A stretch of DNA of 5,163 nt, taken from assembly GCA_011057845.1 (NCBI GenBank), contig DSDB01000118.1, forward strand, positions 1 to 5,163, written 5' to 3'. The notes under the pieces were generated by a model, which was not told where the DNA came from, did not search any database, and saw nothing but the letters and a program-made list of their open reading frames with translations. A program made the position numbers and the translations under genes. Below, piece after piece: positions 1 to 5,163 of the stretch; the stretch's first letter is position 1; each line of letters opens with the position of its first letter. The stretch is from Phycisphaerales bacterium. GTDB taxonomy: Bacteria > Planctomycetota > Phycisphaerae > Sedimentisphaerales > Anaerobacaceae.

Positions 1-1
1 C

Positions 2-766
2 GAGAACGGTACACTGCTGGTGGATATCGGCACGAACGGGGAGTTGGTGCTGGCGGCCGGCGGGCAACTGACCGCGGCCAGTTGTGCGGCCGGGCCCGCG
101 TTTGAGGGGGCTCGGATTGCCTGCGGTAGTCGGGCGGCCACCGGTGCGATAGAGGCCGTTATGTTCGATGGTCAGGACATCGCCCTGGACGTTGTCGGAG
201 GGGGACCGCCCAGGTCCATCTGCGGCAGCGGACTGGTCGATGCGGTGGCGGTGATGCTGGAGGCCGCCGTCATTGACCCGACGGGGCGATTCGCTGAGGA
301 ACCGGCAATGGAGCGCCTCAGTCAGGCCATCCGGCGTCGCCTGATGCGGCGCGATGGTGAACCGCTTTTCATGTTGTATGAGCCCTCGGACGGCGGTAAG
401 GGGGTATTCCTGACGCAGAGAGATATCCGGCAGGTCCAGTTGGCCAAGGCAGCCATCCGGGCCGGGATTACGCTGTTGTTACGCAGGAGCGGGCTGAAAG
501 ACGCGGACCTGCGGGCTATCCTGCTGGCCGGGGCCTTCGGCAATTACATCCGACGCGAGAACGCGGTTCGGATCGGCCTGCTGCCGGAGGTGGAAATCCA
601 TCGGGTATGGTTCGTGGGCAACGCCGCGGGCGCAGGGGCCCAGATGGCGTTGTTGAACGAGGCCGCCAGAGAGCACGCGGCCGGGCTGGCCAGGCGGATC
701 GAATACGTGGAAATCGCCCACGAGCTGGCGTTCACGGAGGTCTACACGGAGTCTATGCTGTTCTGA
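2..766 (+). CDS. ASKHA-domain corrinoid-activation protein (RACo/DUF4445-like), C-terminal part; 5' end outside window
   Basis: The reading frame is open from base 2, so the true start lies to the left and 254 C-terminal residues are visible. Recognisable pieces of the ASKHA ATPase fold, in order, are DIGTNGE (visible residues 8-14), AGPAFEG (about 25-31), CGSGLVD (about 74-80), LAGAFGNYI (about 170-180) and GNAAGAGA (about 205-212). Together these match the DUF4445 module of RACo-type proteins. In that family an N-terminal [2Fe-2S] ferredoxin domain and this ATPase domain use ATP to drive one-electron reduction of inactive Co(II) corrinoid proteins, such as the acetyl-CoA pathway CoFeSP or methyltransferase corrinoid subunits. 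The protein is cytoplasmic. The iron-sulfur half would be upstream and cannot be seen. No corrinoid protein or methyltransferase lies in the window, so the partner is unknown. The gene converges on the antiporter gene with 11 bases between stops. The family call is firm; the substrate is not. Confidence 0.85.
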   Translation, partial: ENGTLLVDIGTNGELVLAAGGQLTAASCAAGPAFEGARIACGSRAATGAIEAVMFDGQDIALDVVGGGPPRSICGSGLVDAVAVMLEAAVIDPTGRFAEEPAMERLSQAIRRRLMRRDGEPLFMLYEPSDGGKGVFLTQRDIRQVQLAKAAIRAGITLLLRRSGLKDADLRAILLAGAFGNYIRRENAVRIGLLPEVEIHRVWFVGNAAGAGAQMALLNEAAREHAAGLARRIEYVEIAHELAFTEVYTESMLF

Positions 767-777
767 AGTGGCGGGTA

Positions 778-1734
778 TCAGACCGCACCGGTCAGGGCGA
801 CGGCATAGACCATGAAGGCGGCGTAGGCCAGCAGCAGGATCAGGCCCGCCGGACGGGTCAGTACGCGCCTGCCGATGACGGCGGCAACGGCGAAAAGCAC
901 CGTGATGGCGATCATGATCCAGAAATCGGGTCCGGCCAGGCGAGACCCAATAGCCAACGGACGAACGACGCCCGCAGCACCCGTAACCAGCAGGGTGTTG
1001 AAGATATTGGACCCCACGAGATTGCCGATGGAGATGTCGTGGTGGCCTCGCAGCGCGGCGACGAAGCTGGTGGCCAGTTCCGGCAGAGAGGTGCCGACGG
1101 CCACGATGGTCAGGCCGATGACGGCCTGGCTGAGGCCGACGCGGGCGCCGATATAGACAGCTCCTCGCAGAGCCAGGTCGGCGCCAACGGCCAGCCCGGC
1201 CAGCCCGAGCAGGACAAAGACCACATTCCGGCCCAGGGGTCTACCGCGGTCCTCTTCGGAAATCTCGGCGGTTCGGGACTCGGCGTGCGCCAGGCGGATC
1301 GTGATGAGAATCAGCAGGCCAAAGACCAGCAGCATGCCGGCGGCCTCGAGACGCGAGATACAGAGGTCCTGCAACAGCGGCCACAGAAGCAGCGCGACGA
1401 CAAGCATGACAGGGATCTCGCGACACAGCGTTCGGCGTGCGACGGTCAACGGGGTCAGTACGGCAGAGAGGCCGCCCACAAGCGCCAGATTGGCGATGTT
1501 TGAGCCGTAGACGTTTCCCAGGGCGGTTTCACCCATGTTCCGCAGGCCCGCGGCGATGCTGGCGGCGACTTCGGGTGCGGAGGTGCCCATGGCGACGATG
1601 GTCAGGCCGATAACGACGGGGCTGACGCCGAACTTGCGGGCCAGGCCTACGGCGCCGGCGACCAAGACGTCGGCGCATTTCCACAAGATGGCAACCCCTG
1701 CAACAAGCAGTGTTACGGCCCAGAAGAGATTCAC
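778..1734 (-). CDS. Calcium/sodium antiporter (CaCA family, YrbG-like)
   Basis: This 318-residue integral membrane protein has the two inverted alpha repeats of the Ca2+:cation antiporter family. Repeat 1 has GLTIVAMGTSAPE (43-55) followed by GNVYGSNIAN (73-82). Repeat 2 has GLTIVAVGTSLPE (207-219) followed by GNLVGSNIFN (237-246). The glutamates of the GTSxPE motifs (E55, E219) and the asparagines of the GSNIxN motifs are the expected ion-site residues. Hydrophobic segments are spread over the whole length, with a charged loop around 149-169 between the halves, fitting about ten helices. Length is normal for YrbG-type exchangers. It likely exchanges Ca2+ for Na+ (or another cation) across the inner membrane. 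The start is GTG at 1734-1732: an in-frame TGA lies at 1749-1747, no other start fits between them, and GAGGT (1748-1744) sits 9 bases upstream. It is 92 bases downstream of fabF, with a possible own promoter. Ion specificity cannot be read from sequence alone. Confidence 0.93.
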   Translation of the reverse strand: MNLFWAVTLLVAGVAILWKCADVLVAGAVGLARKFGVSPVVIGLTIVAMGTSAPEVAASIAAGLRNMGETALGNVYGSNIANLALVGGLSAVLTPLTVARRTLCREIPVMLVVALLLWPLLQDLCISRLEAAGMLLVFGLLILITIRLAHAESRTAEISEEDRGRPLGRNVVFVLLGLAGLAVGADLALRGAVYIGARVGLSQAVIGLTIVAVGTSLPELATSFVAALRGHHDISIGNLVGSNIFNTLLVTGAAGVVRPLAIGSRLAGPDFWIMIAITVLFAVAAVIGRRVLTRPAGLILLLAYAAFMVYAVALTGAV

Positions 1735-1743
1735 GTCAGCGAG

Positions 1744-1748
1744 ACCTC
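1744..1748 (-). promoter_or_regulatory. Ribosome binding site of the antiporter gene
   Basis: GAGGT on the minus strand lies 9 bases before the GTG at 1734-1732. It overlaps the in-frame TGA that blocks any longer reading frame. It therefore supports the GTG as the real start. Confidence 0.6.
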
Positions 1749-1786
1749 ACACAAGTACGGCATGGAACGCGCGCAACAAAACGGGG

Positions 1787-1792
1787 ATTATA
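1787..1792 (-). promoter_or_regulatory. Candidate -10 box (TATAAT) of a promoter for the antiporter gene
   Basis: A perfect TATAAT on the minus strand lies in the 92-base gap between fabF and the antiporter, 52 bases before the GTG. The predicted transcript would start near 1780 and have a leader of about 46 bases. At 17-base spacing the -35 position reads TCGCAT, a poor match to TTGACA, and no TGn extension precedes the -10. The 8-bp palindrome CCGGCCGG (1793-1800) abuts the box. It may be activator-dependent or a chance match; read-through from fabF is the alternative way to express the gene. Confidence 0.4.
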
Positions 1793-1826
1793 CCGGCCGG
1801 GGGCCGATGATGCGAGGAATAGCCCA

Positions 1827-3074
1827 TCACTCATATCGGGCGATGACGAGGCAGGCGTTGTGGCCGCCGAACCCGAACGAATTGCTCAGCGCGGTGCCTA
1901 TCTTGGCCTCGCGGGCGACGTTGGGGACGAAATCCATCTTTAGATCGCACCGCTCATCCTGGTTATCGAGGTTGATCGTCGGCGGGACGATGGAATTCTC
2001 GATGACCTTGCAGCAGACCAGCAGTTCGACGGCCCCGCTGGCGCCGAGCAGATGGCCGAGGCTGCTCTTGGTGGAACTGACGAGCAACTTGTAGGCCTGA
2101 TCACCGAAAACGGCTCGAATGGCGGCGCTTTCGGCAATGTCATTCAGTTCGGTGCTCGTGCCGTGGGCGTTGATGTAGTCGACCTTCTCGGGGGCAATAC
2201 GGGCGCATTCCAAGGCCAGTTCTATGGCCTTTGCGGCGCCGGTGCCGTCGGGCAGGGGCGCTGTAATGTGATAACCGTCGTCGGTAGCGGCATAGCCGAT
2301 CAATTCGGCGTAGATTCGGGCGCCGCGGGCGCGAGCATGGCTTTCCTCCTCAAGAATGAGGATGGCGGCGCCTTCGGAGAGGATGAATCCGTCGCGGTCT
2401 TTGTCAAAAGGCCTCGATGCCCTTTCCGGTTCGTCGTTTCGGGTGCTCAGAGACCTCGCCGCACAGAACGAACTGAGCCCGATGGGCGACATAGCGGCTT
2501 CGGAGCCCCCGGTGACTATGACATCGCTGCGTCCGGAACGGATGTTCCAGTAGGCCTCGCCGATGGCGTGATTACTGGAGGCGCAGGCGCTGGAGACACA
2601 GAAGTTGGGTCCTCGCAGTCCAAATTGGATGGCGACGTTGCCGCTGGCGGCGTTCGACATAAGCTTGGGCACGCAGAAGGGCGAGACCTTGCTGGGGCCC
2701 TTGTCGAGCAGCCGCAGGTGCTGCTCCTCGATCTCGCGGATGCCGCCGATGCCGGTGGCGACGATGGCACCGGCGCGAAACAGGTCTTCCTTCTGAAAGT
2801 CCAGCCCGCTGTCCTTGACGGCCTGAATCGCGGCGGCGATGGCGTACTGTGAGAAATAGTCCATCCGGCGGCTTTCCCGCACGTGGATGTACTTCGTAAT
2901 ATCAAAGCTCTTGATCTCCCCGCCGATACGGACGGGGTACGCGCTTGCGTCGAACCCTTCGATGGCCGAGATGCCGCTGCGACCCTCGCAAAGGGCGTCA
3001 AAAAGGGCAACGGGATCTTCGGCCAGGGAAGTTACACAGCCGAGGCCGGTGATGACGACTCGTCGTGTGGTCAT
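1827..3074 (-). CDS. fabF: 3-oxoacyl-[acyl-carrier-protein] synthase II (KAS II)
   Basis: The 415-residue product is the normal length for FabF. It performs the elongating condensation of malonyl-ACP with acyl-ACP, releasing CO2, in the cytoplasm. The thiolase-fold catalytic set is complete: nucleophile Cys164 in SSACASSN, His304 in NAHGTSTELND, Lys336 in STKSSLGH and His341 in the same motif. The C-terminal glycine-rich gate NSFGFGG (398-404) has its Phe400 at the same number as in E. coli FabF. The N-terminus TRRVVITGLGCVT is typical, which supports the ATG at 3074-3072. No good Shine-Dalgarno precedes it. The acpP stop codon lies only 15 bases upstream, so translation is probably coupled to acpP. 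Presence of the Cys-His-His triad and the long KAS II form distinguish it from FabH. Choosing FabF over FabB rests on overall resemblance and on its place after acpP. Confidence 0.96.
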   Translation of the reverse strand: MTTRRVVITGLGCVTSLAEDPVALFDALCEGRSGISAIEGFDASAYPVRIGGEIKSFDITKYIHVRESRRMDYFSQYAIAAAIQAVKDSGLDFQKEDLFRAGAIVATGIGGIREIEEQHLRLLDKGPSKVSPFCVPKLMSNAASGNVAIQFGLRGPNFCVSSACASSNHAIGEAYWNIRSGRSDVIVTGGSEAAMSPIGLSSFCAARSLSTRNDEPERASRPFDKDRDGFILSEGAAILILEEESHARARGARIYAELIGYAATDDGYHITAPLPDGTGAAKAIELALECARIAPEKVDYINAHGTSTELNDIAESAAIRAVFGDQAYKLLVSSTKSSLGHLLGASGAVELLVCCKVIENSIVPPTINLDNQDERCDLKMDFVPNVAREAKIGTALSNSFGFGGHNACLVIARYE

Positions 3075-3089
3075 AGCAATGCGGCAGAA

Positions 3090-3362
3090 TTACTCGCCGG
3101 CCTGTGATTGGGCGACCTGAATGATATAGTCGACGGCGGCGCCGACAGTCTGAATCTTCTCGGCCTCTTCGTCGGGGATGCTCATGTTGAACTCATCCTC
3201 AAACTCCATGACGAGTTCGACGGTGTCGAGCGAATCGGCATTTAGATCGTTGATAAACGAGGTTTCTCGCGAGATTTCGGCCTTGTCGACGCCCATCTGC
3301 TCGCTAATGATTTCAATGACCTTGGCCTCGATAGCCTTTGGATCGATGTCAGCAGGACTCAC
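3090..3362 (-). CDS. acpP: Acyl carrier protein
   Basis: This small acidic protein (90 residues) carries growing acyl chains as thioesters on 4'-phosphopantetheine. The attachment site is Ser44 in the signature NADSLDTVEL (41-50), and helix II continues as VMEFEDEFNM with the usual acidic face for docking to FabD, FabG and FabF. It is about a dozen residues longer than E. coli ACP, mostly at the N-terminus (SPADIDPKAI) and in a short C-terminal tail. The start is GTG at 3362-3360: an in-frame TGA lies two codons upstream, and AGGGAGG (3376-3370) is 7 bases before it. An ATG inside that gap is in another frame and reaches a stop after six codons. It lies between fabG (214 bases upstream) and fabF (15 bases downstream), a classic position. 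The long gap in front suggests a separate promoter. Confidence 0.97.
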   Translation of the reverse strand: MSPADIDPKAIEAKVIEIISEQMGVDKAEISRETSFINDLNADSLDTVELVMEFEDEFNMSIPDEEAEKIQTVGAAVDYIIQVAQSQAGE

Positions 3363-3369
3363 TTGTCAT

Positions 3370-3376
3370 CCTCCCT
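3370..3376 (-). promoter_or_regulatory. Ribosome binding site of acpP
   Basis: AGGGAGG on the minus strand is a strong Shine-Dalgarno, 7 bases before the GTG at 3362-3360, and fixes that GTG as the start. Its first four bases can pair with CCCT at 3386-3383, forming a small hairpin (3373-3386) that could partly hide the site. Confidence 0.8.
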
Positions 3377-3465
3377 AAAATCAGGGTTATTTCATCTTTA
3401 CAGGTCGGCGCTTCGGCGTCCAGACCAAGTCCGGTGATTCTGTACGTCTGCCTAATTCGGCGGGT

Positions 3466-3494
3466 ATATTAACGGGTCGCTTATGGCGCCACAA
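3466..3494 (-). promoter_or_regulatory. Candidate sigma-70-type promoter of acpP-fabF
   Basis: On the minus strand, TTGTGG (3494-3489) and TAATAT (3471-3466) are separated by exactly 17 bases. They match the -35 and -10 consensus at about three and four of six positions. The predicted start is near 3459, giving an acpP leader of about 97 bases. The case is strengthened by the A-tracts immediately upstream and by the location in the only long gap inside the fab cluster. Individual hexamers are mediocre, so this is a candidate only. Confidence 0.5.
3481..3494. repeat. 14-bp near-perfect palindrome overlapping the acpP -35 box
   Basis: TTATGGCGCCACAA equals its own reverse complement at 12 of 14 positions, with a perfect 8-bp core TGGCGCCA. 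It covers the -35 hexamer and the first eight bases of the spacer. A dimeric repressor binding here would block the promoter. No regulator gene is present in the window, and the motif is not one I recognise as a known lipid-regulator site. Confidence 0.4.
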
Positions 3495-3497
3495 TCA

Positions 3498-3515
3498 TTT
3501 TTTTTCAGTTTTTTT
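3498..3515 (-). promoter_or_regulatory. A-tract pair upstream of the acpP promoter (UP-element-like)
   Basis: On the minus strand a run of seven A (3515-3509) and a run of eight A (3505-3498) are separated by CTG. Their centres are about 10.5 bp apart, one helical turn. They occupy about -39 to -56 relative to the predicted start. That is where RNA polymerase alpha C-terminal domains contact UP elements, and phased A-tracts also bend DNA. The composition stands out from the GC-rich surroundings. On the plus strand the same bases are T-runs, but no plus-strand gene lies upstream for them to terminate. Confidence 0.5.
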
Positions 3516-3527
3516 CGTTGCTGCGAG

Positions 3528-3575
3528 CGGATCGTGAACATCCCATAGAAGCACCGAAAAGCGGGTTCCGATCCG
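3528..3575. repeat. Bulged inverted repeat just downstream of fabG
   Basis: CGGATCG-T-GAAC (3528-3539) pairs with GTTC-CGATCCG (3565-3575), making an 11-bp stem with one bulged base and a 25-base loop. It begins one base after the fabG stop codon. In fabD-fabG mRNA it would be the first structure after the coding region, so it could protect the 3' end or mark partial termination. No U-run follows it on the minus strand (A-tracts follow instead), so it is not a standard intrinsic terminator. Confidence 0.4.
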
Positions 3576-3576
3576 G

Positions 3577-4311
3577 TTACATGGCCATTCCGCCGTCCAC
3601 GCACAGGACCTGTCCAGTGAGGTACCCGGCCTCGTCGGCGGTGAAGAAGGCCACCGCGCGGGCGACATCCTCCACGGTGCCGAAGGCGCGTCTCGGGATC
3701 AGTTGCTTGGCGGCTTCCTTGACGGGCTCCGGCAGCTTGTCGGTCATCTCGGTGATGATGAAGCCGGGGGCGATACAGTTGGCTGTGATGTTCTTCTTGG
3801 CCAGCTCGCGGGCGATGGTTTTGCTAAAGCCGATCAAACCGGCCTTGCTGGCGGCATAATTGCACTGCCCGGGGTTGCCCATGACGCCGGAGACGGAACT
3901 GAGGCTGACGATGCGTCCGAACTTGTTGCGGATCATGGAGCGAGCGGCGACGCGGGTGGCGACAAAAGCGGCCCTGAGATTGACCTGGATGACCTTGTCG
4001 AAATCCTCGTCGCTCATCTGGATGAGCAATCCGTCGCGTGTGATGCCGGCGTTATTGACGAGGATGCCGATGCCGCCGTATTCCGAGGCCAGGGCATTGA
4101 GGACCTCGGTGAAGGCCTCGGTATCCGTGATGTCGATACGCCGCGCGACGACCTGACCGGCGCCGGCGGTGTCTTTTTCGAGTTCGGCGAGTTGCTCGGC
4201 GTTGATGTCCAGGGCCGCGACGATGCGGTCCTGCTTGAGCAGCTCCATGACGATGGCCCTGCCGATGCCTCTGGCGGCGCCTGTGACTACGGCCAATTTC
4301 TTGTCGGACAT
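3577..4311 (-). CDS. fabG: 3-oxoacyl-[acyl-carrier-protein] reductase
   Basis: This classical short-chain dehydrogenase has 244 residues, exactly the usual FabG length. It reduces 3-ketoacyl-ACP to 3-hydroxyacyl-ACP with NADPH in the cytoplasm, normally as a tetramer. Motifs seen: cofactor loop TGAARGIG (10-17), NNAG (86-89), active-site Asn111 in QVNLRAAF, Ser139 in SLSSVSG, and Tyr152 and Lys156 in NYAASKAG. The C-terminus LTGQVLCVDGGMAM is typical. The frame can be extended to a TTG at 4332-4330, but the ATG at 4311-4309 is preferred. A perfect AAGGAGGT (4326-4319) sits 7 bases before that ATG, and the extension would put this ribosome site inside the gene. It follows fabD after a 27-base gap and is probably co-transcribed with it. 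The fab context makes a fatty-acid role more likely than any other SDR activity. Confidence 0.96.
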   Translation of the reverse strand: MSDKKLAVVTGAARGIGRAIVMELLKQDRIVAALDINAEQLAELEKDTAGAGQVVARRIDITDTEAFTEVLNALASEYGGIGILVNNAGITRDGLLIQMSDEDFDKVIQVNLRAAFVATRVAARSMIRNKFGRIVSLSSVSGVMGNPGQCNYAASKAGLIGFSKTIARELAKKNITANCIAPGFIITEMTDKLPEPVKEAAKQLIPRRAFGTVEDVARAVAFFTADEAGYLTGQVLCVDGGMAM

Positions 4312-4318
4312 CCTTGTA

Positions 4319-4326
4319 ACCTCCTT
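4319..4326 (-). promoter_or_regulatory. Ribosome binding site of fabG
   Basis: AAGGAGGT on the minus strand is a full match to the 16S anti-Shine-Dalgarno, 7 bases before the ATG at 4311-4309. It decides the start of fabG in favour of that ATG over the upstream in-frame TTG. Confidence 0.85.
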
Positions 4327-4338
4327 ATCCAACCGGGC

Positions 4339-5163
4339 TTATGCGCCCAGGACCTCCCGAATGGCGGGAGTCGTGCTTACGTTAATGACATTGGCTTTTC
4401 GGTTGATTCGTTTCATCAGTCCTGTCAGGACCCGGCCGGGGCCTATTTCATAGAACGTCTCTACGCCGTCGGCCAAAAGCGTTTCCATGCACTTGTGCCA
4501 GAGGATAGGGCGGGTAAGCTGCGCGGTCAACCCATCTATGACCGCCTGCCGGCCGTCGTAGTACGTCGCGTTGATGTTGGCGATGGTGCGGACGGCGGTA
4601 CGATCAACAATCGGACAGGTCTGAAGGGCTTGGCGGAGGGCGTCGGCGGCGGGCTTCATCATCTCGGTGTGAAAGGCCCCGGCGACCTCCAATCGGATAG
4701 CCTTCATGGCACCCAGTTCCAGGGCGATCGGGCCGACACGCTCACACGGGCCGATCGCACCGCTGACGACAATCTGACCCGGGCAGTTGAAGTTGACTGG
4801 TTCGAGCAGTTCGTCCTGGCGGGCCCGCTCGCAGGCCTGGCGGGTCTTGTCTTCGTCGAGGCCCAGGATACTGACCATGGCGCCTTCGGAGGCGTCGGCC
4901 GCGGCTTGCATCGCCTGCCCGCGTTTGTGGACAAGCCGTAGGGCGTCCTCAAACATTAGTACGCCGGCGGCGTAGAGGGCGGTGTATTCGCCCAGGCTCA
5001 GACCCGCGGTCACATCCGCGGCGAACTTGTCGGGGCCCCGTTCGCTCCTTAGCACCTCAAAGATGGCGGCCGAGACCGTGAATATTGCCGGTTGCGAAAT
5101 GGTCGTGGTATTGAGCTGATCGGCCGGGCCTTCAAAGCAGAGCCTCCGCAGGTCGAACCCGAG
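4339..5163 (-). CDS. fabD: Malonyl-CoA:ACP transacylase; N-terminus outside window
   Basis: The frame runs open into the right edge. The 274 visible residues lack about 36 N-terminal ones, judging by alignment of the nucleophile with E. coli Ser92. FabD moves malonyl from CoA to the ACP phosphopantetheine, supplying extender units to the condensing enzymes. Visible family features: LCFEGPADQLN and ISQPAIF near the visible start, nucleophile Ser56 in GLSLGEY, Arg81 in HKRGQAMQ (binds the malonyl carboxylate), catalytic His165 in GAFHTEMMKPA, a Gln near 215 in AQLTRPILW, and the C-terminal EIGPGRVLTGLMKR. The spacing Ser to Arg (25) and Ser to His (109) is identical to E. coli FabD. The usual GHSLG nucleophile motif reads GLSLG here. 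The Gln-rich oxyanion segment GQGSQ would be beyond the edge. The GTG at 5055-5053 is an internal codon, not the start, because the homology continues upstream of it. Confidence 0.95.
   Translation of the reverse strand, partial: LGFDLRRLCFEGPADQLNTTTISQPAIFTVSAAIFEVLRSERGPDKFAADVTAGLSLGEYTALYAAGVLMFEDALRLVHKRGQAMQAAADASEGAMVSILGLDEDKTRQACERARQDELLEPVNFNCPGQIVVSGAIGPCERVGPIALELGAMKAIRLEVAGAFHTEMMKPAADALRQALQTCPIVDRTAVRTIANINATYYDGRQAVIDGLTAQLTRPILWHKCMETLLADGVETFYEIGPGRVLTGLMKRINRKANVINVSTTPAIREVLGA

Noticed and set aside
781..793. GACCG-CAC-CGGTC hairpin at the convergent gene junction as a bidirectional terminator
   Set aside because: The stem is only 5 bp, lies inside the antiporter coding end, and has no U-run on either side.
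607..1503. 298-codon plus-strand open frame opposite the antiporter
   Set aside because: It is antisense to a clear CaCA gene, overlaps the end of the corrinoid-activator gene, and its product is low-complexity and rich in Gly, Gln and Asp with no recognisable domain. It is an artefact of GC-rich codon usage.
1795..1807. GC-rich hairpin CGGCC-CCC-GGCCG after fabF as an intrinsic terminator
   Set aside because: It is a 5-bp stem with a 3-base loop, and the next T-run comes about 12 bases later, too far for a normal intrinsic terminator. It could still slow polymerase.
2052..2852. 266-codon plus-strand open frame opposite fabF
   Set aside because: It is entirely antisense to fabF, with no domain-like pattern; Gly/Ala/Asp-rich mirror of the coding strand.
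3403..3420. GGCGC-TTCG-GCGTC hairpin with a UUCG loop on the plus strand
   Set aside because: The favourable UUCG loop is on the strand not expected to be transcribed; on the acpP leader strand it becomes a weaker CGAA loop with a mismatch.
3498..3515. Plus-strand T-runs as a terminator
   Set aside because: No stable hairpin of normal size directly precedes them on the plus strand, and there is no plus-strand gene upstream to terminate. The minus-strand promoter reading explains them better.
3452..3541. 29-codon minus-strand small ORF (ATG at 3541) in the fabG-acpP gap, with a Lys-rich stretch
   Set aside because: It has no ribosome binding site, its Lys run is just the A-tract, and it runs through the predicted promoter, so it would not be on the acpP transcript.
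3703..4941. 412-codon plus-strand open frame opposite fabG and fabD
   Set aside because: It spans two well-supported genes and their junction on the other strand, has no family motifs and a Gly/Asp-rich composition. It is a shadow of codon bias.
1..5163. CRISPR array, tRNA or rRNA gene, insertion sequence, phage or defence genes
   Set aside because: No regularly spaced repeats, no tRNA-like arm pattern, no transposase or terminal repeats were seen, and nearly all bases are taken up by recognisable metabolic or transport genes.

Overview
This 5,163-base window looks like ordinary chromosomal DNA from a GC-rich bacterium. It has five minus-strand genes and one plus-strand gene end, tightly packed. 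The right two thirds is a type II fatty-acid synthesis cluster, read right to left in the common order fabD-fabG-acpP-fabF. A Na+/Ca2+ exchanger-family gene follows on the same strand. At the left edge, facing it, is the C-terminal part of an ASKHA/DUF4445 (RACo-type) corrinoid-activation protein. The wording of the FabD protein and the pairing with a corrinoid reactivase suggest an anaerobic planctomycete-like lineage (for example Phycisphaerae). That is an inference from remembered family resemblance, and the phylum is uncertain.

Layout: 2-766 (+) is the 3' part of the corrinoid activator, open at the left edge. After an 11-base convergent gap, 778-1734 (-) is the CaCA antiporter, with a GTG start. 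Bases 1735-1826 hold a possible promoter with a perfect TATAAT. 1827-3074 (-) is fabF, and 3090-3362 (-) is acpP, with a GTG start behind a strong Shine-Dalgarno. Bases 3363-3576 (214 bp) are the only sizeable non-coding stretch. They carry a bulged inverted repeat just after fabG, two A-tracts spaced one helical turn apart, a promoter candidate with a palindrome over its -35 box, and a leader whose last hairpin overlaps the acpP ribosome binding site. 3577-4311 (-) is fabG and 4339-5163 (-) is fabD, open at the right edge.

How the genes work together: FabD loads malonyl units onto ACP, FabF condenses malonyl-ACP with the growing acyl-ACP, and FabG reduces the 3-ketoacyl-ACP product. The dehydratase, the enoyl reductase and FabH are not in the window. 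The 214-bp gap suggests acpP-fabF has its own strong promoter and is not only read through from fabD-fabG. This would fit the need for far more ACP than enzyme.

I found no RNA gene, CRISPR array, mobile element or phage gene, and no credible new system. The regulatory architecture in front of acpP is the part most worth a second look.
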